Assembly: GCA_036971475.1 (NCBI GenBank)
Contig: JBAIZL010000002.1
Location: 169,660,524-169,724,523 of the forward strand
Origin: Prosapia bicincta
Taxonomy: Eukaryota > Arthropoda > Insecta > Hemiptera > Cercopidae
DNA: 64,000 nucleotides
Direction: 5' to 3'
Shown: in pieces, positions 35,595 to 45,913 of the stretch
How positions within the stretch are numbered: position 1 is the first letter of the stretch
How the letters are laid out: the number at the start of each line of letters is the position of its first letter
Position numbers and translations under genes: made by a program
The notes under the pieces: model-generated
What the model was told of the DNA's origin: nothing
The model's database searches: none
The model's input: only the letters and a program-made list of their open reading frames with translations

Positions 35595-36270
35595 TGGTTT
35601 TTTAAAATATATTTTACTGATATCACTTGGCAAAAACGTCTGGTATATTTAAGGAGACACTCTTCGCATTATTAGTGCATTGTTCAATCTGTGAGTCAGG
35701 GAGAAGACTCAATATTTTTCAGCAGCCATGTTTTGCCCTATTAGTGCATTGTTCAATCTGTGAAACAGGGAGGAGACTCAATATTTTTCAGCAGTCATGT
35801 TTTGCACTATTAGTGCATTGTTCAATCTGTGAGTCAGAGACAAGATTCAATATTTTTCAGCAGTCATGTTTTGCAATGTTAGTGCATTGTTCAATCTGTG
35901 AAACAGGGAGAAGACTCAATATTTTTCACCAGCCATGTTTTGCACTATTAGTGCATTCTTCAATCTGTGAGTCAGGGAGAAGACTCAATATTTTTCAGCA
36001 GCCATGTTTTGCACTATTAGTGCATTGTTCAATCTGTGAAACAGGGAGAAGACTCAATATTTTTCAGCAGTCATGTTTTGCACTGTTAGTGCATTGTTCA
36101 ATCTGTGAGTCAGGGAGAAGACTCAATATTTTTCAGCAGTCATGTTTTGCACTATTAGTGCATTGTTCAATCTGTGAGTCAGGGAGAAGACTATTCACAG
36201 CATTGAACAACGCTATTGCGAAACGCGCGTGGTGAAAAATACCAGTATGAAGTGGGTTTTTCACCATTTC
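35595..36270. repeat. FB1 foldback element with internal 69-bp minisatellite
   Basis: The left end has TACTGATATCACTTGGCAAA. The right end has AAAAATACCAGTATGAAGTG and TGGTGAAAAA, as in other FB1 copies. Between them about eight units of 69 bp run from 35,640 to 36,195 (TGTTCAATCTGTGA at 35,681, 35,750 and 35,819). The unit corresponds to the FB1 interior (TTTTTCAGCAGTCATG, TTTTGCACTA, GCATTGTTCAA). Because 69 is a multiple of 3, a stop-free frame of 202 codons results, repeating 23 residues. It has no ATG at its head, opening with TTG, so it is not called as a gene. Confidence 0.88.
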
Positions 36271-36554
36271 CTAAATCAATGACGATTTAAGTAAAATAAA
36301 TAATTCAAGATTTTATTATTTTTAATTACTACGTTTACGCAGAGTTGCAACGGGGGCGAGATTCTTGAACCACGAAATATGTTTTCACGGGATGTTATTT
36401 TGCATAATTTCTTTTGTATAAATACTTGTATCCCTCCCATATTTGGACTTATTTCTCATGTCCCAAAATACTGTATTAATAGATATTTTTTAATTCTACG
36501 TAGGACAGTGTCGTTGGTCACTTGATTTATGTAGTCTAATTTACACGTGTATAT

Positions 36555-36682
36555 ATATATCGCAATATATATTCTTGTGTATTAATAAAGAACATAAGTC
36601 AAAATACAAATACAAGAATTAATTGAATTTACAATTCAAAGCTTTTCGTTGGCTAACAGTACAAACATCATCAGGAATATTA
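36555..36682 (-). repeat. Hammerhead-bearing element, second copy of the 1827-2060 locus
   Basis: CGCAATATATATTCTTGTG, AAGTCAAAATACAAATACAA and TTACAATTCAAAGCTTTTCG correspond, in reverse order and strand, to blocks at 1827-2060. The palindromic arm present there is single here. Confidence 0.8.
36630..36682 (-). ncRNA. Hammerhead ribozyme motif, conserved core, weak stem II
   Basis: On the minus strand: core CTGATGA (complement of 36,668-36,674), extra T, GAAA (complement of 36,644-36,647), palindromic stem III AAGCTT, then T. Stem I ATTC/GAAT, a 2x2 internal loop, then four pairs. Stem II GTTTGTA/TAGCCAAC has a mismatch and a wobble and may be too weak. Confidence 0.6.
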
Positions 36683-37141
36683 AACAATTATAATTAATAT
36701 ATGTGCAAATTAGATCAAATAAATAGTTATACCAAATCAATTACAATGTTGCTAAAATTTTTATTTTGCTGCCCTAACATTACAAACACTGAATATATTG
36801 TCAAATTTAGATTTTACTTGTATTTTATTCATTATATTTATTAATTTATTATTAGTATTATATGCGACTTTTATGTTGCTACCTTTAAACAATTTTGTGA
36901 TATTTTTTACTTCATTACCAAAAAATGTATATGAAATCCATATGACATTTCATCATTATTTTTGTAAATTAGATTATTATTTTGTTTCTTTAAAATATTA
37001 TAATTAAGTTTATCAACAGTTTTCTTTTCATAGCCATTCTCAATTGCAATTTGATAGATAATGTTTTTCTCTCTTATTTTGTTTTTATTATTCATAGGTA
37101 TTTTATGTAATCTATATGTTAAATTATCTATATAATAAATC
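36683..37141. other. No gene seen
   Basis: AT-rich; two overlapping chance frames on opposite strands. Confidence 0.55.
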
Positions 37142-37152
37142 ATATATATATA

Positions 37153-37225
<73 letters not shown>
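37142..37225. repeat. (AT)n microsatellite
   Basis: About 42 AT units with one interruption near 37,155. Confidence 0.97.
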
Positions 37226-37228
<3 letters not shown>

Positions 37229-37244
37229 CTATTACAGAGGTTGC

Positions 37245-37720
37245 CGCCTCTCCGTCCTCAATTTCCTATTTCTTCTGTCATATATTTCATAACTCCTTGC
37301 TTCCATCCATCCCTTCAACTTTATAGTGACCTCCCTCTCTTTTCTCAGGTTGAATACACTCTAGTACCCTTCGGAGCCACCTGTCTTCTGTCATTCTCTT
37401 TACGTGCCCAAACCATGTTAATTGTCTTAATTCTATCTCCTCCCTTATACTTTATCCATTTACATTTCGTTACGTATTTGTTCACTTCTGACCCTTTCGA
37501 GTCTCGATTTACCGCAGCTTCGTCGTGAATAGCCCCGTCATTAGTGTGCTATTTTTTTTTTTGTAGCCTCCCATACCATTAAAACGTAAAGTTTAACCCT
37601 CTGAACAATACTTTTATAAATGTGTTTCTTTGTTTCTTTTCTCTCTTTTGCCAGAGAAGAGAGTTTATGGTTCGTGTCACTGCTCTGCCTGTATTATTCT
37701 TTGCCTGGTTTCATCTTACT
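37245..37720 (-). pseudogene. LINE (non-LTR) reverse-transcriptase C-terminal relic
   Basis: Read on the minus strand from the right: INSLLWQKREKKQRN (from 37,668), then after a frameshift IYKSIVQRVKLYVLMVWEAT (37,621-37,562), then a degenerate EAAVNRDSKGSEVNKYV stretch, and after another shift TWFGHVKRMTEDRWLRRVLE (TGG at 37,415). I-Y-K-S-I-V and W-F-G-H-V-x-R-M are hallmark segments of the region behind the polymerase domain in RTE/CR1-like LINE proteins. Several stops and frameshifts show it is dead. Clade is not resolved. Confidence 0.8.
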
Positions 37721-38199
37721 ATTGCCTTTCTTATTATAGGTCGCTCTTAGATACATTTATTCTATGTAAATTTATTTAATAATTTATCTAATAAATGCAT
37801 TCCATCGGTTCATAATAACTTGTTTCTGAAACACGTTTCAGAGACAGAACCATCATCAATGAGTACAACTAATAAGCTATAACTCACTTTGTTTGTATTC
37901 TAAAAGGTATAGTTTTAATGTTGTATTAACTATATTCACTGAGGATGGCTGTGTCATTGAAACGCGTTTGGAGAGTATTTTATAATTCATCCTTTGTATT
38001 TTTTTGCCATACAAAAATAATCCAGCATTGCACTCATCTTGTCTGTTTATTATCAAAAACGTTTTGCGGCGAAAACTTCTATAGCTACAAAAAAATATTA
38101 GATGTGCATAAGTATACAATTTCGCGTCAGTATAATTTCCATCAGATTAATAGCGTCGGTATAAATTCTGTTATTAATCAGTTATACATTTCCGTTACG
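37721..38199. other. No gene seen; two degenerate GAAAC motifs
   Basis: TTGATGA with GAAAC (minus, 37,836-37,859) and CTGAGGA with GAAACGCGTTT (plus, 37,939-37,968) face each other like hammerhead arms, but neither has a pairing stem II. Chance frames of 80-99 codons overlap on opposite strands. Confidence 0.45.
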
Positions 38200-38345
38200 T
38201 TACGCTATGAGACACCTCAAAGTGAACTAAATAGTAACATATGATTTCATGCAACAGCTGATTTTATGCTATATGTTACGTTATGTTGTAAAACAGCTGT
38301 TTTAACACGTAGGCTAAGTTACATTATTTATTGAGCATTGTTAAG
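38200..38345 (-). repeat. DR1 family, internal fragment
   Basis: AACATATGATTTCATGCAAC, GCTGATTTTATGCTATATG and AACAGCTGTTTTAACACGTA match the DR1 middle on the minus strand. Both ends are missing. Confidence 0.65.
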
Positions 38346-38469
38346 GAAAAGGGTTATTAAATAGTTTGATCAGTTGATAAATATATTAATTTATTTAAAA
38401 TTTGATAAATTTCAACACAATAATCCAATTTAATTAAATGTTTTCTTGATCCACTGTGGCCTAATGTTA

Positions 38470-38598
38470 TAATAATTAAATAACAAACCCACTACCTCAA
38501 TATAACTTTATTTAATCACTTGATGTACATTTCGGTTACCAGGTAACCATCTTCAGAAGTACGAAGGCACTTAGTGGGTTTGTTATTTAATTATTATA
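38470..38598. repeat. Hairpin with a hammerhead in its loop
   Basis: AATAATTAAATAACAAACCC plus ACT (38,470-38,491) is complementary to AGTGGGTTTGTTATTTAATT (from 38,575). The roughly 83-nt loop contains a well-conserved hammerhead on the minus strand. Confidence 0.9.
38512..38566 (-). ncRNA. Hammerhead ribozyme motif, conserved core
   Basis: On the minus strand: core CTGAAGA (complement of 38,550-38,556), extra T, stem II GGTTAC/GTAACC (6 bp, CTG loop), GAAA (complement of 38,530-38,533). Stem III is the perfect palindrome ATGTACAT, with C as the cleavage nucleotide, the most usual one. Stem I is ACTT/AAGT (4 bp plus a wobble). All invariant positions are present. This is the best-looking copy in the window together with 1827-1887. 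Confidence 0.78.
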
Positions 38599-39611
38599 CA
38601 ATAATTCAATATAACGATAATAAAAGGTTATGTATTTTTAATACAATTTTTCAAATTAAATTATTCTTAGGCGCGACTGATTACCGATGTTTACATAATT
38701 TCTCATTATGCAAAATCAAATGTTTTTCTCAATTCAAAATTTCTATAGACGAGGCTATAAACGTTTTCATTACCCCCCCCCCCCCGAGTATCACAACCTA
38801 ATTTTAGGTTTTTATCCATCTTCTTTCCATATCTGTTGCACACAGCATTATTAACCTTCACAATAGACACTGTAAAACTCGCCCAGATCCAGTGCATCTA
38901 AAGCTTTACGAAACTTCTCCGTTAATTAATATTCTTTTTGCCCCTTCATTTAGAATATCTCCTCCGTATCATTTGCTCATACAAAGTATACACAATGGTG
39001 GCAAGGTACAACCTTAGTGATCTCAACGCTCGGCCAGATACGTGGCGACTCGGTTATGCAAAGAAAACTAATTGCGTTTATATTTGAATCCAGCCAGTCT
39101 CTGGGTTGGACACAGATTTCCATCGGCAAGTAAATAAAATAAGATTTATGTCGACAAGAGGGGTTGGGCAGGCCTGCCGCCGTTACGCCAGACCAGGTGT
39201 CGACATTGCGATTTCAGTGATTCAGCCCGGCCGAGGGTGTGGTCGTACGGAAATTCCAAAGAAGAAGCACAGGCAAATAAGAAATTTCGGAATAAGGCTT
39301 CCAGTTGGGACTTGATGTAGGCCTAACTGCCAATTAAGATCTAATACTGTAATACAAAACATACATGGACAGGTTTCTACTTAGGCTACTAGCCTACGAA
39401 GTTTATCCAGACTTTGGCTGAGGAGTCATTTAAATGAATTAAATTTATGTAATAAAAATACAATTTAATTTATGGAAGAACAGAAATCTTTTGCTTAAAT
39501 ATTGTTTTGTGTAACGAGATATGGAAAGCATCTAACATTAAATACAGAAAACAATTTCAACACCACATTCGCAAAGCTTATGCCAAAGAAGAATTTCTTT
39601 TACTTTGAGGC
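38599..39611. other. No gene seen
   Basis: Includes a C13 run near 38,773-38,785. A 69-codon frame at 39,106-39,315 has no recognisable domain. Confidence 0.5.
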
Positions 39612-40090
39612 TATTTTTCAATTCTTACTAATAGTTCACACTCTCCCTATATAGATCTTGTACAAATTTTCAATCATTTATATAATACTTTTTACTCATC
39701 CACTCAAGTTCAAATACATTCTTTTAAACCTGTAGTGGATGAAATTTGATGTTTCTGGTTTATCAAATATTAATCGATTATTTAATTTAAATAATGAATT
39801 AATTTTATTTTTACATGGAATAGAAACTTTTCATAAAAGAGGCAAGGTGTGCAATATAGTTATTTCGTCCCATTTGTCTTAAAATAAGTGGTAACATATG
39901 ATTTTATAAAATGGTGATTTTATGTTATAGGTCATGTGGTAGAACAGCTTTTTTAACGCATAGGTTATGTTACTTTATTTGTATTAATTGTAACTATTTA
40001 ATAAAAAGTAACTAAAATAAGGTTTTTCTTTGTTGACATAAGTAGGAATTGACTTTAAAACTAGGAATTTTTTTAATACTAGGCGTACTT
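39612..40090 (-). repeat. Dispersed repeat family DR1, no long AT tract
   Basis: Minus-strand copy: TAGTTCACACTCTCCCTATA, TTTTCAATCATTTATATAAT, CATCCACTCAAGTTCAAATA, TCCCATTTGTCTTAAAATAA, then AATAAAAAGTAACTAAAATA and GTAGGAATTGACTTTAAAAC. Where other copies have (AT)n this has only CTATATAG. Confidence 0.88.
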
Positions 40091-41021
40091 CGTTACGTTT
40101 GTATTTTAAACTCGTCAAATAACATTAAATATTTTCTATCGGGAAAATTTTAGCTATTTTAATTCAGATTTAAATTTCTTTCCAGAAGCTCAAACTATGT
40201 ATAAATTTGTGTCACATGTTAAACATATTTCCTGGTTGACGTCAGCGTTCCATTTACGTGAGGTATTCACAATGCACATGAGATGGAATTCGTCACTGCC
40301 CATTTCTAATGGATAAATGAAGCACTTAAGCAAACATCCATTTAGTTTAGAATATATGTTTTTGGACTGGAAATGGCTATAGTATTTTATGTATTAAAAA
40401 CATCCAGTTTTAGTTGGTACCCTTCATTTACTAAATAAATGAATTCTTGCAAAGTTTAAAGCATAGATAGGTAGAGGTGTTGTTCGTCTTAGGCACACGA
40501 ACACTCTTGGATTACAAACAGAAAAAAATGTTTTTTTAAATCGATTTTGAATAGTTTTTACTTACAGTTTATATTTTCCTCATATTACACGATCGTTTCT
40601 CGAATTTATAATAATTACCTTTTTTATTCACTTTTAGGAACACGATAGTTACAGGCTATGTTCTATGAGACTGACTTTAAATAGTGTGTACAAACCCTAG
40701 GTCGACTCTACATGCGTGATGTAATATAGGAGGAAATCGTAGAATAGGCCTACAATGTGTAAGAATAAGGGTGCGTTCCGATATAACTGTGTAATGGAAA
40801 CAATTTAGCAATGACGTTATGCAAGAGATTTTAATGGGTGGGAACTGTGGGCTGTTGTCAAACTTAAACTCTGTTCAGGGGAACCGTAAAATGGATGGAA
40901 ATTAGAAAGTATTTGATTATTCAAAAATGTAGTAATATTTTTAATTCTGCAGCATGAAAATAATTTTCTACCCTGTAAATACCTTGAGGATCATATACTT
41001 AACAGGTCTACAACTGTGTAG
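40091..41021. other. No gene seen
   Basis: No motif recognised on either strand. Confidence 0.6.
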
Positions 41022-41390
41022 TAATATATTATGAAAATTTTAATACACAAGTAATATAAACAAATTTTACAAAAATTCCTACTTAGATCAACAAAGAAAA
41101 ATTTTATTTTGGTTACCCTTTGGTAAATAATTACAATTAATATAAAGTAACATACCCTATGCGTTAAAACAGCTGTTCTACAGCTATCAGCTAAAATTAT
41201 CTCATTATTAAATTTAATTAATGAATTAATATTTGAAAAAACTGTATTAACATCAAGTGCCATTCACTACAAGTTTTGTTTAAAAAAATGTATTTGAGCC
41301 TTAGGGGATGAATAAAAGGTATTTTATTAACGTTTGAAAATTTGAACAGGTTATGTATAAGGAGAGTGTGCAGTAATAGAAGGATATAAA
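41022..41390 (+). repeat. Dispersed repeat family DR1, internally deleted
   Basis: Plus-strand copy: AATTCCTACTTAGATCAACA, CTATGCGTTAAAACAGCTGT, TAACATCAAGTGCCATTCAC, TTTATTAACGTTTGAAAATT, GGAGAGTGTGCAGTAATAGA. It lacks the segment with CCAAATGGGACG and has no AT tract. Confidence 0.85.
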
Positions 41391-42519
41391 TATTATCTAA
41401 AAAATATTATCTATTAATATTATCTTATAAAAAAAATTAACCACAATATAAACAATTTCAAAAGAACTAAAGCGAAATAATTAGTTATAGAAGAAACAAT
41501 AACTCTACTCATGCAAATTAAATTATTTACGTTTTTACAATGGTATAGTGTCTTCTAAATTTTCAAGGTAGGCTATCGAATATTATAATTGTTAACATTC
41601 AATCGTGAATTATTTTAATTATTTTTACTTTAAGAACATCTTAAAGAACGTATCTTTAAGAACGTATCTCTCGTATATTAAGAGATACTACGGTGGACAA
41701 CCTTATTTACGTATGACGAACTAGATTATCGATTTTTCGCAAACATATGACTTTGCCCGATCGAATTTCTGTCATTCTAAAGCCTCTAAATTCAGGAAGA
41801 GGTAGGATGTTGTTTAATGTAGAGAGGCAAAAACGTTCTCGTTGAAAGTAACAGATGAAAGATATGGTTTGTTTGTGTATGAAGTGCTCGGTGATTGCGT
41901 AGAGCTGTGGTGCTCTTAGCAGGATCTGTGTGTGCGGGCGATGCCTTTGTTACACTTTGAGGTACAGTCAGCAGTCAGCAGATAAGATAAGCCCCAGCAA
42001 CGGGACTGCGGCGCGACACGTGTCTCAGAGAGGGAAATGTTATTACTGAACGCGGTTTTATGGCCATAACTCATTAAGCAAGTAAAGTTAATGGCCGTAT
42101 TAACAGCGTTCTCTATAATGTTCAATTATCTGCAGAGATCGGTCGAGGGAGATGTGTAGGAATACGCGCGAGTGTAGAGGCGAAGTCACAGCATTCCAAA
42201 TCCCAGTAGGAACAGGTATCGTCACTGAGCTCAGATTTAATCTGGTACAAATGCAGGAAGATTAACTGCTAAAGAAAATTCTAGGGAAACGACAATTAAT
42301 GAGAAAAATATCAGACCACAATTTATAGGAAAATTCTTTCAAGACTTCAATATATGGGAAAATTATTATCAAACCATAATTTATGATAAATTTATCGTCT
42401 GACCACATTTTATGAGAAACATATTCTTCGAAAACAATATAAGATCAAATTAGGTAGTAACTTAAGTCGTTTTTTTTATTCTCTAAATATAGTGAAGATA
42501 GTGTCTGTAAGATATTTTA
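41391..42519. other. No gene seen; GC-richer patch
   Basis: 41,690-42,240 is less AT-rich, with a chance frame (41,916-42,125, minus). No domain recognised. Repeated GGAAAATTATTATCAAACCA-like phrases at 42,320-42,430 are weakly tandem. Confidence 0.5.
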
Positions 42520-42870
42520 AATACAAACCTTTTATTTTTGTCCCTAATCTAAACCACAAAACCTTTTATTTATGTCCCAGAGCTTAAATCACCAAAACGT
42601 TTTTTTTTTATTATGTTCTGTTCTTAAAGCACAAAACCTTTTATTTATAACCCTGATCTTAATCCACAATCCTTTTATTTATGTCCCTGATCTTGAACCA
42701 CAAAACCTTTTATTTATGTCCCTGATCTAGAACCACAAAACCTTTTATGTATGTCCCTGTTCTTAAACCACAAAATCTTTTATTTATGTCCCTGAACTTA
42801 AACCACAAAACCTTTTAATTATGTCCCAGAGCTTAAATCACAAAACCTTTTATTTATGTCCTGATTTTAT
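42520..42870 (+). repeat. 35-bp minisatellite, about 10 units
   Basis: Unit contains ACCACAAAACCTTTTATTTA followed by TGTCCCTGATCTTAA. Spacing is 34-35 bp. Confidence 0.93.
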
Positions 42871-45037
42871 TTTTATTCAGGTCATAATTAAACAGTTTCT
42901 GTGGTTTAAGAGGGTTTTTAATTTATATTTATATTTTTCTGATTGTACTTTTTGTTATGAATTTTCTATTTCTCATAGTCAACCATAATAAAATCCTCCA
43001 CTTCGTGTACAAAGATAATTACAAAACCCTGTGTTGTAATTAGAACTATATTATCGTACGAGTAATTTCCTAAACCTGTTGCTTGTTGTGAGGAAATAGT
43101 TTAAGTTACTGTGCAACCATAACAGGAATTTAAAACTAATCTTGTGCATACATTCGTACTTCGCTGTGCACAGTTGTACCTTAATGAATTTTACAAGTTT
43201 ATGTTAATAGTTTACTTGTTACTATCTTGGTATGAAATATGTGCGACGCAAAAAACACGTTTGTCTATCGCGCGTTAAGGTCACCTCATACGGTATTTTA
43301 AATTCAAAGTTTACATAAATATTTTATGTTTAAACTATGCGAGGTTAAATCTATTAGCCATACCAACGTAGAATTGGTAAAAGAAAACTAATTTAACAGA
43401 AATATTTGATAGTTTATCTAGTTTCATAAATATTTATTCGTGTGAATTTAAGAGATGTGATTTAAACTTTAGTTTATCTTACTGTTATAATTTAAAATTA
43501 AATAGTGTTTCGTATTAAATTATTAAAGCCACTTACATTATAATGTAGTTCAGTTTTAATTTTTTACTCTTTAATATATGCTTTACTTATATAGCGTTAA
43601 AGTAACTTTTTCACATTTAATTCATAACATTTAACAAAGTTAATAGAAGAAACCAAATTTAGCAAAATCAAGCTAAATAGGAAGTATATAAAATCAAGCC
43701 AACCACTGATAAGCCGAGTTAGGCAGAGCACTGATAATGGCGACATCGTCGTCAAAACTAGTCTGTTTTAATAAAATAATGTGTTGTGATATTTAGAGTT
43801 TAAATAATTACCATTAGAAAGTATATTGTTAACGAAGATGATTTTGTAAATATTTAACACTGTTATCAATGAGACTATATAAGAATACTGTTTTTAGTTT
43901 ATAATGACATAAAGTTTGTGTTCACGTTTTATTTTAGGCCTGTTTTTTTTAAACTATTTTTTAATAATACATTAATTATATTTTTGCTACTGTTTTTATA
44001 CATAACGTTTCACACAGTAAACTTTTATCTATGTTTGTTTCATTGCTTTAGTTTTTGAAAATTACGTGTTGCGTTGAAAGTTATAAAAACTTGTTTAACT
44101 ATAAACGTTTCGAGTGCCACAACACTTTTTGATAACATTTTTCGTTTCTAATTCATACTTTAACATGTCAGCGAGATTCGTGTTGCAAGTCTCAGGTCAG
44201 CACATCCTCCTCAGGTAGAAGTAACTGTGCGGTACTAATGTAGTTGAACGAAACACTTTTTCCGCCGAAAACCAAAGCATGGGACTGTCCTAGTTCTTGT
44301 CTCCGCGTGAAAGTGCTACAGCGAAGCTGGCCTAAAAGTAAACCGCTCCAAACTTTATGTTTATTATACGATTCTAATCGAATTTCCGTGAAAGTCAACG
44401 CAGCAGGTTGCGTGCAAAAGAGGGCTTATAGTTGTAAACCTTTTTAAAAATAAACGCATCTTTTAAAAAGTTTTGCAAGTTAGTCATCATCAGTGCACAA
44501 AGAAACAATTAAGGAATGTTTTAGAGTAGCAACAATTTGTTGGGAAGCATGAGTTGGTTCGTACATAAGCTTAGGACTGGGAAAATGATTATAAAATTAT
44601 TTTAAAATAAATAAAAGCAAATTAGCATCTCACACACATGCGAAACTAAGCCTGAGGTGTAAGCAAATATACTTCACTATCAAAATATACACATTAGTGT
44701 CTAGTACACAAAAATAATGTCAAAAGTCCGAAACAATAAACAAAATTGCCAAATCATTTAATCCAAAAATTATTCGCTATTTCTACATAATGTAATAGGC
44801 TTTTTTACCTTGGGGTACCATTAGAATGACAAGGGAGACAGGCCGTGCGGTATCTAGGCCTATGCTGCCCTAGGGTCTTTATGGAAGGAAATGTGACCAG
44901 TAGCCTACTACGCTTCTCTTACCATTGATGTGGGTTTAAATAAACCTAACTTTAGCCTGGGTAGCTATTTTCAAGGGCTGAACCGACTTGAGTCGGAGAT
45001 TGACCCATGGACGGTTACCAGTTATCCATTTATTTAC
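42871..45037. other. No gene seen
   Basis: AT-rich to 44,160. 44,160-44,460 is more mixed, with overlapping chance frames on both strands. 44,800-45,030 is richer in GC without a recognisable motif. Confidence 0.55.
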
Positions 45038-45913
45038 GGATGCATAGAGGTACTAAGGATGCATACAGCTCCCTGGGGTGCGTAAAGGTACTAAGGATAC
45101 ATAAAAGTACCTAGGATACATACAGGTCCCTGGGGTGCGTAAAGGTACCTAGGATGCATAAAAGTACTTAGGATCCATAAAGATATCTAGGATGGGTAAA
45201 GGTACCTACGGTGCATAAAAGTACCTAGGGTGCAAAAATGTACCTAGGGTGCATAAATGTACCTAGGGTGCGTAAAGATACTTAGGATGCAAAAAGGTAC
45301 CTAGGGTGCATAAATATACCTAAGGGTGCGTAAAGATACCTAGGGTGCGTAAAGATACTTAGGATGCATAAAGGTACCTAGGGTGCATAAATGTACCTAG
45401 GGTGCGTAAAGATACTTAGGGTTCGTAAAGATACTTAGGATGCATAAAGGTACTTTGGGTGCATAAATGTACCTAAGGTGCGTAAAGGTACTTAGGATCC
45501 ATAAAGATACCTAGGATACATAAAGGTACCTAGGGTGCGTAAAGATACTTACGATGCATAAAGGTACCTAGGGAGCGTAAAGATATTTAGGATGCATAAA
45601 GGTACCTAGGGTGCGTAAAGATATTTAGGATGCATAAAGTTACCTAGGGAGCGTAAAGATACTTACGATGCATAAAGGTACCTAGGGAGCGTAAAGATAT
45701 TTAGGATACATAAAGGTACCTAGGGAGCGTAAAGATATTTAGGATGCATAAAGGTACCTAGGGTGCGTAAAGATACTTACGATGCGTAAAGGTACCTAGG
45801 GAGTGTAAAGATATTTAGGATGCATAAAGGTGCCTTGGGTGCGTAAAGATACTTACGATGCATAAAGGTACCTAGGGAGCGTAAAGATATTTAGGATGCA
45901 TAAAGGTACCTAG
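45038..45913 (+). repeat. 19/38-bp minisatellite, left block
   Basis: Two related 19-mers, GCATAAAGGTACCTAGGGT and GCGTAAAGATATTTAGGAT, alternate to form a 38-bp unit. The left part is irregular and the right part regular. The block breaks off at CTAG (45,910-45,913) where a 2-kb insertion begins. Confidence 0.96.

Noticed and set aside
35627..36235. 202-codon open frame with eight 23-residue repeats
   Set aside because: Begins with TTG rather than ATG, coincides exactly with a 69-bp minisatellite, and lies inside a foldback element with no splice or promoter context.
37836..37968. Two further GAAAC motifs with TTGATGA or CTGAGGA nearby
   Set aside because: Sequence between core and GAAA does not form stem II in either orientation, so they are not called as hammerheads.
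41916..42125. Frame in a GC-richer patch, considered as an exon
   Set aside because: No domain, no clear splice sites in phase; composition alone is not enough.
44440..44500. CTGATGATGAC on the minus strand
   Set aside because: No GAAA with a pairing stem follows; the A/T-run hairpin nearby is not a hammerhead.
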